From Mucilaginibacter sp. CSA2-8R (GTDB lineage Bacteria > Bacteroidota > Bacteroidia > Sphingobacteriales > Sphingobacteriaceae), in NCBI RefSeq assembly GCF_038806765.1, contig NZ_CP152389.1:496001-560000 (forward strand): DNA of 64,000 nucleotides. The letters run 5' to 3'. Below are positions 37,336 to 45,049 of this stretch, one piece after another. A program made the translations under genes and the position numbers. How positions within the stretch are numbered: the first letter of the stretch is position 1; every line of letters begins with the position of its first letter. The notes beneath the pieces were generated by a model. It was not told the origin of the DNA and did not search any database. It saw nothing but the letters and a program-made list of their open reading frames with translations.

Positions 37336-38235
37336 TTAGGCGTTTTGGGTAATGTTCAGAAACAGTTGTTCCAGGTCTTTCTGTACTTTACCAATACTGT
37401 ATACTTTATGCCCCTGGTTGTGCAGGCTGGCGTTTATAGCAGCCGCTGCATCTTTGGTGGTATAGGGTAGGGTAATGTAGGTGTCGGTAACCTGATTTAC
37501 GTCGTGACCGGTGTTTTTCAAAAAGTTGGCGGCATCGGCAATGTGGTCTGTCTCTACCTGAATCATGGGCTGGCTGATGCTTTCCAAATCCTGGATGCTG
37601 CCCTGAAACACCATGGCACCGTGGTTAATAATGCCTACGTGGGTAACCATCCGCTCAATTTCGGCCAGTAAATGGCTCGATACAAAAACAGTTTTGCCCT
37701 GCTCTTTAACCAGTTTAACCAGCAGTTCCCTGATTTCGATAATACCGTTTGGGTCGAGGCCGTTAGTCGGCTCGTCGAGGATTAATAGTTTGGGATCGGC
37801 CAGCATAGCTAAGCCAATGCCCAGCCGTTGTTTCATACCCAGCGAGTAGTTACTTGCCTTTTTATGAGCGGCATCTTTTAAGTGCACCAGCGCTAACATT
37901 TCGTCAACCCGGTTAATGGGTACCTGTAAAAGCTTGGCGCGGTTAATCAGGTTTTCTTTGCCTGTTAAGTGGCCGTAAATGGCCGGCTGCTCAATAAGCG
38001 AACCAATTTGCGACAGGATGCTGAGCCGGTTGCGTTGCAACTCCTGCCCAAATATAGAAATACTGCCTTCCTGTATTTTAAGCAGACTGAGCAGCAGCTT
38101 AATGGTTGTAGTTTTGCCTGCTCCATTAGGCCCCAAAAAACCAAAAATGCTGCGCTCGGGTACTTGCAGTGATAAGGATTTTACAACCGGCTGTTTGCCA
38201 AAGTAAAAGTTTAGGTTGTGAGTTTCAATTATCAT
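37336..38235 (-). CDS. ABC transporter ATP-binding protein
   Basis: A 299-residue ABC ATPase. Walker A is GPNGAGKTT, the Q-loop and signature NYSLGMKQRLGIG follow, and Walker B LLILDEPTNGLDP with the switch histidine in SSHLLAEIE. ATG at 38235 is chosen over a TTG at 38259: it overlaps the stop of the preceding small gene as ATGA, as expected for translational coupling. The C-terminal extension of about 80 residues after the ATPase core is typical of bacitracin/lantibiotic-type exporters. Confidence 0.93.
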   Translation of the reverse strand: MIIETHNLNFYFGKQPVVKSLSLQVPERSIFGFLGPNGAGKTTTIKLLLSLLKIQEGSISIFGQELQRNRLSILSQIGSLIEQPAIYGHLTGKENLINRAKLLQVPINRVDEMLALVHLKDAAHKKASNYSLGMKQRLGIGLAMLADPKLLILDEPTNGLDPNGIIEIRELLVKLVKEQGKTVFVSSHLLAEIERMVTHVGIINHGAMVFQGSIQDLESISQPMIQVETDHIADAANFLKNTGHDVNQVTDTYITLPYTTKDAAAAINASLHNQGHKVYSIGKVQKDLEQLFLNITQNA

Positions 38236-38444
38236 AAACCATTTACCGAAACTGAACAAACAGTTTTTACTAAATGGATGCCCTGGCTAAACAGCGAAGT
38301 AGCGTGTTTAACCGAAGTTATGCTGTTGCTGTCGGTAAAGTGACTGGCTTTCTCAAACTGGTAGGTTACGCCCAGTACTAAAGCAAATACTACAGGTACT
38401 AACAGTAATATAAAAGGATTAAGGTTTGACACTAACTTTTTCAT
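38232..38444 (-). CDS. Small single-pass membrane protein
   Basis: A 70-residue protein, ATG at 38444 (a TTG at 38477 is less likely). A hydrophobic helix (LNPFILLLVPVVFALVLGV) is followed by a short polar tail, with basic residues before the helix. Its stop overlaps the start of the ABC ATPase gene as ATGA. The position and coupling support it as a real gene, perhaps an accessory or regulator of the exporter. No family was recognised. Confidence 0.6.
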   Translation of the reverse strand: MKKLVSNLNPFILLLVPVVFALVLGVTYQFEKASHFTDSNSITSVKHATSLFSQGIHLVKTVCSVSVNGL

Positions 38445-38551
38445 TGTGACTGATTTGATGAAACAAAGTAAATTCAAAAAAATCAGCTCCTAAACTTATT
38501 TAGACCAACTGCCCCGAATTATAGATAAACGGCAGTTTACAGCGACGAAAG

Positions 38552-38581
38552 CGTTCATCGATAGTTACAGCCCGTTCATCG
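38552..38581. promoter_or_regulatory. LytTR-type direct repeat (possible operator)
   Basis: CGTTCATCG occurs at 38552-38560 and again at 38573-38581, separated by 12 bp (21-bp period). The identity extends to CGTTCATCGATA / CGTTCATCGGTA. Published LytTR sites are 9-bp direct repeats of roughly (T/A)(A/C)(C/A)GTTN(A/G)(T/G) with a 12-13-bp spacer, and the core CGTTCAT fits this. The site lies between the ABC operon (start 38444) and the LytS/LytTR pair (start 38647), 66 bp before the kinase ATG. Confidence 0.55.
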
Positions 38582-38646
38582 GTAAAAAGCCGGGGTGTAT
38601 ATAATTGCCGGGGCAAGTTCGTGCCATTAATTTTATATTTAGGGCA

Positions 38647-39660
38647 ATGAAGAAATATTGGCAGATATTTGGGCACTCGCTGTTTTGGATAAGCGTAATC
38701 TCGTTTTTTATGCTTGTTGCCCATAATAACACCAAGCTAAAGCTGATAGATTTGCTGGTAACCTTTATTGGTTACGGTATAATTAATATCGGCATGTTCT
38801 ATTTCAACTACCTGTACCTTATTCCGCATTATCTGGATAAAAAGCAATACCGCAGATACATCCTGGTAACGCTGCTCACCGTTGCTATAATCGGATTTGT
38901 TAAATTTGGATTAGGTACCGTGTTTCACGAGCATATTTTAGTGAGCCGCAGTGGCAAAACTATTAGCTTTTGGTCTTATTACACCAGCACCCTGCTTACC
39001 AGTATCATTTTTATGTTGCTAAGCCTGTTATACCATTTTACGGTAGACTGGTTTTTGAACGAACGCATACAGCGCGATTTGGAAAACCAGCGCCTCACTG
39101 CCGAACTGGCTTTGCTGAAGTCGCAGATTAACCCTCATTTTTTATTTAACTCGCTCAACAGTATTTATTCCCTGGCTTACCAGCGGGCTAATAATACGCC
39201 CGAGGCTATTTTAAAACTTTCGGAAATTATGCGCTATATGCTGTATGAGTGTAATGACAATAAAGTTGACTTAGCGCACGAGCTGCAATACCTGCAAAAC
39301 TTTATCGATTTGCAAAAAATACGTTTCGGTGCTAATGGTCATGTTGATTTTAGGGTAGAAGGCATCATCACTTACCAGCGTATTGTACCCTTACTGCTTA
39401 TCTCGTTTATCGAAAATGCTTTTAAGCATGGGGTAGCCAATGATGAGCAAAACCCGATATTAATCCATATTACGGTTGATGACAGTAAGCTGCATTTTTA
39501 CATGCACAACAAAAAACATTTGCTCAACCGGGATGCCGCCGGGGGCATTGGCCTGAGCAATGTTAAGCGCAGATTGAAATTATTGTATCCAAACCAGTAT
39601 CAGCTAAACATAAATGAAACGGCTGATACGTATTCTTGCGAATTATCTTTAGCTTTATAA
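38647..39660 (+). CDS. LytS-type sensor histidine kinase
   Basis: A 337-residue membrane histidine kinase. ATG at 38647 is chosen; a TTG or GTG earlier start would place charged residues before the first helix. Four membrane segments fill about residues 10-140. The His_kinase domain follows with phospho-acceptor H164 (SQINPHFLFNSLNS) and a HATPase with FIENAFKHGV and GGIGLSNVKRRL. The response regulator gene starts 1 bp after its stop. Input signal is unknown; the ABC exporter next door suggests a membrane-active compound or envelope state, which is inference. Confidence 0.93.
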   Translation: MKKYWQIFGHSLFWISVISFFMLVAHNNTKLKLIDLLVTFIGYGIINIGMFYFNYLYLIPHYLDKKQYRRYILVTLLTVAIIGFVKFGLGTVFHEHILVSRSGKTISFWSYYTSTLLTSIIFMLLSLLYHFTVDWFLNERIQRDLENQRLTAELALLKSQINPHFLFNSLNSIYSLAYQRANNTPEAILKLSEIMRYMLYECNDNKVDLAHELQYLQNFIDLQKIRFGANGHVDFRVEGIITYQRIVPLLLISFIENAFKHGVANDEQNPILIHITVDDSKLHFYMHNKKHLLNRDAAGGIGLSNVKRRLKLLYPNQYQLNINETADTYSCELSLAL

Positions 39661-39661
39661 A

Positions 39662-40396
39662 ATGATCAGGTGCCTGGTAGTTGATGATGAGCCTTTGGCG
39701 TTGCATGTGGTAGAAGACTACATTTCAAAGATTCCCTTTTTGCAATTGGTTAAAGCAACTACCAGTGCTATTGAGGCGCTTACCCTGGTGCAGGATGGCG
39801 GCATTGATCTGGTTTTTTTAGATGTACAGATGCCCGAGCTTACCGGTATCCAGTTTTTGCGGATATCCAACGGTAAAGCCAAAATAATTTTAACCACGGC
39901 CTACCCGCAATATGCCCTGCAGGGCTATGAACTGGATGCGGTGGATTACCTGCTTAAGCCTATCGCGTTCGACAGGTTTTTTAAGGCGTCGCAAAAGGTA
40001 CATGCAGCTATGTTTCCGCCGGCGGTTAAGCCGGTTGAAAAAGAAGAAGCACCGGCACATCCGCAATCTGATATCTCCAACGATTTTATATTCGTAAAAA
40101 CGGAGCATAAAATACAGAAGGTTTACCTGAACAATATTCTGTTTATCGAAGGTCTAAAAGACTATATCTCCATATTTACACCGGCAGAACGCATTATCAC
40201 CTTACAAAACATGAAAAAGGTGGAAGATGCACTTCCCGAAAGGCATTTTATCCGGGTACATCGTTCTTATATCGTAGCGCTCAACAAAATTGATAGTATA
40301 GAGCGCAGCCGTATTTTTATGGGCGATAAAATTATCCCGATCGGCGATACTTACCGCGACGAATTTTTTAAGATGATTGAAGAAAAAAATATCTAA
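39662..40396 (+). CDS. LytTR-family response regulator
   Basis: A 244-residue regulator: receiver with acidic pocket (VVDDEP, D8-D9), phospho-acceptor D54 (FLDVQMP), conserved lysine in LLKPIAF; then a C-terminal LytTR DNA-binding domain (from about 140: FIFVKTEHKIQKVYL, HRSYIVALNKI). Translationally coupled to the kinase by 1 bp. It likely binds the direct repeat at 38552-38581, controlling itself and perhaps the divergent ABC operon. Its last 4 bases overlap the convergent acyltransferase gene. Confidence 0.93.
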   Translation: MIRCLVVDDEPLALHVVEDYISKIPFLQLVKATTSAIEALTLVQDGGIDLVFLDVQMPELTGIQFLRISNGKAKIILTTAYPQYALQGYELDAVDYLLKPIAFDRFFKASQKVHAAMFPPAVKPVEKEEAPAHPQSDISNDFIFVKTEHKIQKVYLNNILFIEGLKDYISIFTPAERIITLQNMKKVEDALPERHFIRVHRSYIVALNKIDSIERSRIFMGDKIIPIGDTYRDEFFKMIEEKNI

Positions 40397-41127
40397 ACGT
40401 TCATTTTAGCTTTAATGGTTTCTTCAATCTGTTTTACAAGTTCGTCGGCCGGGCGGCCGTTGGGCTCAATAGGTGTAAGTACCTCAAAACGTAAATGTTC
40501 AAAAGTGCTTAGTGGATAAATTCCATAACGCACCATTTTCCAGGCGTTATTGATGGCAATGGGTACCAATAATGCATTAGGGCACTTCTTTAATATGGTG
40601 GCAATACCAGCCGATTGAAATGAGCGTACGTGTCCGTCTTTAGACCGTGTACCTTCCGGAAAAATAACGGTCGACCAGTTATTGTCTTTCATGCGGCCGG
40701 CCAGTTTTGCCAGTTCGGTAATGGCCTGGCGCGGATCATTACGATCTATATTGGCACCACCACCCACTTTCAAATTGTAGGAGATAGACAGGATGCCCTT
40801 AGTTAACTCAACCTTAGAGATAAATTTAGCATGGTAACGGCGCAAATGATAAATAAGCGGCGGCACATCATACATGCTCTGGTGGTTGGCTACAAAAATC
40901 ATAGGGCGTCCCTCTGGCAGTTGTTGCCTGTTGATGAAAGTAATACGGTTGCCCAGTAAATAATAGGTGCTGGTTAATAAGCCGTTTAATATATCTACCG
41001 ACCGTTTGTGAGCGGCATAGCCGCTTAAATTATAGCATAACCATTGTATTGGTTGAAATAGCAGCAGTAAAAACCCAAAAGCCGGATAATGAATGGCAGA
41101 TAGGATATAGCCTAACAGTTTTCTCAT
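40393..41127 (-). CDS. 1-acyl-sn-glycerol-3-phosphate acyltransferase (PlsC-like)
   Basis: A 244-residue membrane acyltransferase in phospholipid synthesis (or a related lysophospholipid acyltransferase). The catalytic motif is H82-x4-D87 (NHQSMYD), followed by FPEGTRS at 157-163 for substrate binding. A hydrophobic helix lies near residues 15-30. Gene neighbours do not form an obvious lipid operon. The 3' end overlaps the convergent LytTR regulator by 4 bases. Confidence 0.9.
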   Translation of the reverse strand: MRKLLGYILSAIHYPAFGFLLLLFQPIQWLCYNLSGYAAHKRSVDILNGLLTSTYYLLGNRITFINRQQLPEGRPMIFVANHQSMYDVPPLIYHLRRYHAKFISKVELTKGILSISYNLKVGGGANIDRNDPRQAITELAKLAGRMKDNNWSTVIFPEGTRSKDGHVRSFQSAGIATILKKCPNALLVPIAINNAWKMVRYGIYPLSTFEHLRFEVLTPIEPNGRPADELVKQIEETIKAKMNV

Positions 41128-41220
41128 ATCAGAACACCAAAGTTAACAAAATAACCTGAAGGTAAAATGTTCAGCATTAGCGTTTATGGTCTTGTTTAAC
41201 CCTTACCCGTTTGCTCCGGT

Positions 41221-41784
41221 TTATTTAATGGTGCCTTCTATAATCATTAACTGCACTCTCATTACGGCTGCTAAGGTTATCGAGTCGGTAATTTCGCTTT
41301 TGCATACCATTTGGTACACTTCGCTAAACGGTAATTTGCGTACTATAAGCTCTTCTGTTTCCTCGGGTTCTGCTTCATGCTGTTCCAGGCCGCGTGCCAG
41401 GTAGATGTAGCCAAACTCATCGCCTACCGAATTAGATAAGTGAATGCGGTTAATCTCTGTCCACTCGTTGGCTTTTAATCCGGTTTCTTCCAGTAATTCG
41501 CGCTTAGCGGCTTCAAGCGGGTCGGTACCCAATGGTCCACCACCTTCCGGAATTTCCCAACTATACTGGTTTAAGGTAAAGCGGAACTGACCAACCAAAT
41601 AAGTGTTTAACTCATCATCTAAAGCCACTATACCAATAGCCCGGTTTTTATAATGTATTTTACCGTAAATACCCGCATTGCCAGATGGGTTTATTACCTC
41701 GTAATGAGTTAAGCCTATCCACGGGTTATCATAAACCTGTTTTTCAGATGTTATTTGCCACGGGTTATGTTCGGGGTGTTGCAT
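41221..41784 (-). CDS. Nudix hydrolase (ADP-ribose pyrophosphatase-like)
   Basis: A 187-residue Nudix enzyme. The Nudix box runs from about residue 91 to 113: GGGPLGT then EAAKRELLEETGL, with metal-binding residues R105-E106 and E109-E110. The box's first acidic position (Gx5E) is threonine here (T97), a deviation in a position that is not a direct metal ligand in most family members. The ADP-ribose/nucleoside-diphosphate-sugar pyrophosphatase subfamily fits the length and flanking residues. Substrate remains unproven. Confidence 0.88.
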   Translation of the reverse strand: MQHPEHNPWQITSEKQVYDNPWIGLTHYEVINPSGNAGIYGKIHYKNRAIGIVALDDELNTYLVGQFRFTLNQYSWEIPEGGGPLGTDPLEAAKRELLEETGLKANEWTEINRIHLSNSVGDEFGYIYLARGLEQHEAEPEETEELIVRKLPFSEVYQMVCKSEITDSITLAAVMRVQLMIIEGTIK

Positions 41785-41822
41785 GCGGGTAAATATAGAA
41801 TGTTCAGATAAAATGAAGACAT

Positions 41823-41851
41823 AAAAAAAGCGGCAGAATTTTCTACCGCTT
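41823..41851 (-). terminator. Terminator of metK
   Basis: On the minus strand, stem AAGCGGTAGA / TCTGCCGCTT (one G-T pair, 4-nt loop) followed by seven T, about 25 bp after the metK stop. Confidence 0.9.
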
Positions 41852-41874
41852 CAAATGGATATTAAAAAAAGCTT

Positions 41875-43125
41875 TTAAAGACCGAAAGACTCTTTAACTT
41901 TTCCAACGTAGTCTAATTTTTCCCAGGTAAACAGTTCTACCTCTTTTGTTACTTCGCGGCCTTCTGGGCTTACAAATGTTTTGGTTACAGTTTCGCTGGT
42001 TTTACCAAAATGGCCGTAAGCAGCAGTTTCACTGTAAATTGGGTTGCGCAGTTTAAAGCGCGTTTCTATAGCGTACGGACGCATATCAAACAATTGTTCC
42101 ACTTTTTTGGCTATCTCGCCGTCGTGCAAATCAACCTGCGCCGTACCATAAGTATTTACATAGATGCCCATAGGTTGTGCTACACCAATAGCATATGATA
42201 CCTGTACCAGCACTTCTTTACAAACACCGGCCGCAACCAGGTTTTTAGCAATATGACGGGTAGCATAAGCAGCCGAGCGGTCAACTTTCGACGGATCTTT
42301 ACCCGAAAATGCACCACCGCCGTGTGCTCCTTTGCCACCGTAGGTATCTACAATAATTTTACGGCCGGTTAAGCCAGTATCACCATGCGGACCCCCAATT
42401 ACAAATTTACCCGTGGGGTTAATGTGATATTTAATATCATCGTTAAAAAAGTGGGCATACTTAGGATAGCGGGCCTTAACACGCGGAATTAGGATGCTAA
42501 TAATATCTTCGCGAATTTTGGCCAGCATTGCATCATCCTCATCAAAATCATCATGCTGGGTTGATATTACAATGGCATCAATACGCTGTGGCTGGTTATT
42601 ATCATCATATTCCAGCGTTACCTGCGATTTTGCATCCGGGCGCAAATATTTAATATCTGTAAGTTCGCGGCGTATAGCGGCCAGCTCAATTAATAAAGCA
42701 TGGGCAATATCCAAGGCTAAGGGCATATAGTTGTCTGTTTCTACCGTAGCGTAGCCAAACATCATACCCTGGTCGCCGGCGCCTTGTTCTTGTTTATCCT
42801 GGCGGTCAACCCCCTGGTTAATATCAGGCGATTGCTCGTGAATGGCCGATAGCACACCGCACGAACTGCCATCAAACATATACTCACCCTTGGTATAACC
42901 TATACGGTTAATAACATCACGGGCAATTTTTTGTACGTCTAAATAAGCTTTTGATTTTACCTCACCAGCTAAAATTACCTGCCCGGTAGTTACCAGCGTT
43001 TCGCAGGCAACTTTAGAGTCGGCATCAAAAGCCAGGAAATTATCAATCAACGCGTCCGATATCTGGTCGGCCACTTTATCCGGATGTCCTTCTGAAACGG
43101 ACTCTGAAGTGAATAAATAAGGCAT
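41875..43125 (-). CDS. metK: S-adenosylmethionine synthetase
   Basis: Makes SAM from methionine and ATP. ATG at 43125 starts at the canonical [17 protein letters not shown]; the longer frame from 43230 would add 35 residues and would begin inside the riboswitch. The 416-residue product has [29 protein letters not shown] and the phosphate-binding [16 protein letters not shown]. The leader of roughly 150 nt on the minus strand contains a SAM-II-like RNA, so expression is probably repressed when SAM is high. It is divergent from the lipid kinase gene. Confidence 0.97.
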   Translation of the reverse strand: MPYLFTSESVSEGHPDKVADQISDALIDNFLAFDADSKVACETLVTTGQVILAGEVKSKAYLDVQKIARDVINRIGYTKGEYMFDGSSCGVLSAIHEQSPDINQGVDRQDKQEQGAGDQGMMFGYATVETDNYMPLALDIAHALLIELAAIRRELTDIKYLRPDAKSQVTLEYDDNNQPQRIDAIVISTQHDDFDEDDAMLAKIREDIISILIPRVKARYPKYAHFFNDDIKYHINPTGKFVIGGPHGDTGLTGRKIIVDTYGGKGAHGGGAFSGKDPSKVDRSAAYATRHIAKNLVAAGVCKEVLVQVSYAIGVAQPMGIYVNTYGTAQVDLHDGEIAKKVEQLFDMRPYAIETRFKLRNPIYSETAAYGHFGKTSETVTKTFVSPEGREVTKEVELFTWEKLDYVGKVKESFGL

Positions 43126-43200
43126 AAAATTTCTATCAAAAATTAATGTTTGCAAGCAAGCGTCCGGAAAAGAAAAGGATTGAGTAAAAAAGGAAGACAA

Positions 43201-43270
43201 GGGTTTTAGCACTTTTTTACGTGGTTGCAATCCGACTGCTCAAGGCAGCATTTTTCAAATCAGTCCACTA
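43201..43270 (-). ncRNA. SAM-II-like riboswitch upstream of metK
   Basis: On the minus strand, after a short 5' region, GTGG (43268-43265) can pair with CCAC (43224-43221) as P1. The loop contains CTGATTTG (43263-43256), an inserted hairpin TGCT/AGCA, and CGGATTGCAACCACG, and the 3' tail is AAAAAAGTGCTAAAACCC. These pieces match the alphaproteobacterial SAM-II pattern (UGAUUU, then UUGCA-P1, then GCUAAA). GG (in CGGATT) with CC in the tail would form the pseudoknot, and in the SAM-II RNA of known structure the corresponding pair is CC/GG, a swap consistent with pairing. The metK ATG is about 76 nt downstream. Confidence 0.75.
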
Positions 43271-43278
43271 TCAGTCAG

Positions 43279-43309
43279 CAAAAGTAAAACAATTTTACAA
43301 AAGCCGAAA
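43279..43309 (-). promoter_or_regulatory. Probable metK promoter
   Basis: On the minus strand, TACTTTTG (43286-43279) is an exact -7 element and TTTC (43309-43306) a 3/4 match to the -33 element at 19-bp spacing. Predicted transcription starts near 43272, so the SAM-II-like RNA would begin right at the 5' end of the transcript. Confidence 0.55.
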
Positions 43310-43324
43310 ATAGGCTTACTTTTG
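43294..43324 (+). promoter_or_regulatory. Probable lipid-kinase promoter
   Basis: TTTA (43294-43297, 3/4 match) and TACTTTTG (43317-43324, exact) at 19-bp spacing. It overlaps the divergent metK promoter. Confidence 0.5.
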
Positions 43325-43345
43325 ATACCGAAAAAGTATAGATAG

Positions 43346-44233
43346 TTGAAAAGGAAAGCTTTATTTGTAATTAATCCGGTGGCAGGCGGCAAATCTAAGG
43401 AGCATGTGCCCCAATTAATTAAGCAATACCTTAACAAAGAAGCCATTGAGCCTACCATCGTGTTTACCGAAGAAGCCGGGCACGCACACTGGCTGGCTAA
43501 AGAAGCCAGCGCTACTCACCACAATATTATTGCAGTAGGAGGAGACGGTACCGTAAACGAAGTGGCGTCAGCAGTGGTTGGTAGCCAGGCTGCCCTGGGT
43601 ATATTACCCTTTGGTTCAGGTAATGGATTGTCCAGGTTTTTAAGCATCCCTATGGATACGGTGAAGGCAATACAAGCTGTCAATACATATCATACTCAAA
43701 TGATAGATGCTGCGCAGCTAAACGGACAGTGGTTTTTTAATATGGCCGGTATGGGGTTTGATGCGCATATCAGTCATGTTTTTGCTCAACAAAAAAAGCG
43801 GGGCTTTATTACTTATTTTAAATCGGCCGTAAGCGAAATTATCAGTTACAAGTCTCAGCGTTATGATATGATCATTGACGGTAAAACCTATAGTCGCGAT
43901 GCGTTTATGCTGAGTTTTGCCAATTCATCACAATACGGTAACAACGCTCACGTATCTCCTCATGCTTCTGTACAAGATGGCTTACTGGATGTATGTGTTA
44001 TTAAACCTTTTCCGTTATATCGTTTCCCGGAGATGGGAGTGCGCATGTTTGCTAAAACGGCCGATAAATCTAAATACGTAGAAATCATCCGCGGAAAGAA
44101 TATACAGGTAGCACGCAATAGTGCCGGTCCCGTGCACCTGGACGGCGAGCCGCAAAGCCTCGGTGCTGATGTTGATATCAAAATTGTACCTTTATCTTTA
44201 AAGGTAATTGTGGGCAGCAGTTACAGCAAATAA
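43346..44233 (+). CDS. Diacylglycerol kinase-family lipid kinase
   Basis: A 295-residue lipid kinase of the DAGK catalytic family (YegS/DgkB type). TTG at 43346 is the only possible start, since an in-frame stop (TAG) lies 3 nt upstream and no ATG follows in the conserved N-terminus (KRKALFVINPVAGGKSK). The motifs are GGDGTVNEV (65-73) and PFGSGNGLSRFL. Substrate (diacylglycerol, sphingosine or other) cannot be inferred. It starts 22 bp after the predicted -7 element and precedes the SUI1-like gene by 3 bp. Confidence 0.91.
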   Translation: MKRKALFVINPVAGGKSKEHVPQLIKQYLNKEAIEPTIVFTEEAGHAHWLAKEASATHHNIIAVGGDGTVNEVASAVVGSQAALGILPFGSGNGLSRFLSIPMDTVKAIQAVNTYHTQMIDAAQLNGQWFFNMAGMGFDAHISHVFAQQKKRGFITYFKSAVSEIISYKSQRYDMIIDGKTYSRDAFMLSFANSSQYGNNAHVSPHASVQDGLLDVCVIKPFPLYRFPEMGVRMFAKTADKSKYVEIIRGKNIQVARNSAGPVHLDGEPQSLGADVDIKIVPLSLKVIVGSSYSK

Positions 44234-44236
44234 GCT

Positions 44237-44581
44237 ATGAGCAAGAAAAATAAAAACCTTTCCGGCGGAATGATTTATTCCACCGATCCTGACTTTGCGT
44301 TTGATGACGGGAGCCAGGGTGATATTACTACGCCGCCAGCGCAACAGCAAAATCTTAAAATTTACCTGGATCGCAAAGGCGGGAGTAAGCTCGTTACCCG
44401 CATTACAGGTTTTGCCGGAGCCGAAAGCGATTTAGAGGCTTTAGGAAAAGTATTGAAAACTAAGTGCGGCGTTGGTGGTTCTGTAAAAGATTATGAGATT
44501 TTAATTCAGGGTGATTTTCGTGACAAAATACTACAGCTTTTAATTACAGATGGCTACAAAGCCAAAAAAGCAGGTGGATAG
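44237..44581 (+). CDS. SUI1/eIF1-family translation factor (YciH-like)
   Basis: A 114-residue protein of the SUI1/YciH family. The core [13 protein letters not shown], the family-typical [24 protein letters not shown] and the C-terminal [14 protein letters not shown] are present. Bacterial members are thought to influence start-codon fidelity, by analogy with eIF1. It follows the lipid kinase gene by 3 bp. Confidence 0.93.
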   Translation: MSKKNKNLSGGMIYSTDPDFAFDDGSQGDITTPPAQQQNLKIYLDRKGGSKLVTRITGFAGAESDLEALGKVLKTKCGVGGSVKDYEILIQGDFRDKILQLLITDGYKAKKAGG

Positions 44582-45049
44582 CAAACATATAGTTTTTGTG
44601 ATTTTTTCATAAAAAATGAATTGTTATTGCTAAAACGTTTTAAAAAACACTGATTTTGTTTAAGATTTAATAAAAGCTTGTTGATTTGTATAAAAACGAG
44701 GTGTAATTATACCTGGTATAGGCTGTTTTTGTATAAAGTAAGCCGAATGGCAGAAAACTTAAAGCCTATATCATTTTAGTTACAGTTTTTTAATGTTGAA
44801 AGCTTGCTATTATTAAAAAAAATGGTTTTCATTGCAGAAAATTGTTTGGTTAAACATAATAATCGCAATGGATTGCGTTAATAAGTAAGCCCATTAAAAA
44901 AACCGAATAATAAGTTTGACATTAAATAATTGTAAAGAATTACATTTTGCTTAATTTTATAATCATAAAATTATAAATTTGTTATTCGCTAAAAGAGCAT
45001 ATTTAATTAACTAAATAGATAAATAAAAACTAAAACTAAATTTAAAGTA
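44582..45049. other. 468-bp noncoding region upstream of exbB
   Basis: A very AT-rich gap with no ORF that looks real. A 10-bp direct repeat TTTGTATAAA occurs at 44685-44694 and 44728-44737, and AGGTGTAATTATACCT (44699-44714) is an almost perfect palindrome between them. TAAATTTG at 44974-44981 fits the -7 consensus, with TTTG at 44946-44949 too far away (24 bp) for an ideal -33. These could be the control region of the TonB operon, which would suit iron- or starvation-regulated expression, but no specific regulator motif was identified. Confidence 0.5.
44974..44981 (+). promoter_or_regulatory. Possible -7 element of exbB operon
   Basis: TAAATTTG matches TAnnTTTG, 69 bp before the exbB ATG; the -33 spacing is poor, so the call is tentative. 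Confidence 0.4.

Noticed and set aside
43126..43230. An N-terminal extension of MetK by 35 residues.
   Set aside because: It would begin inside the SAM-II-like RNA; the canonical MetK N-terminus starts at ATG 43125.
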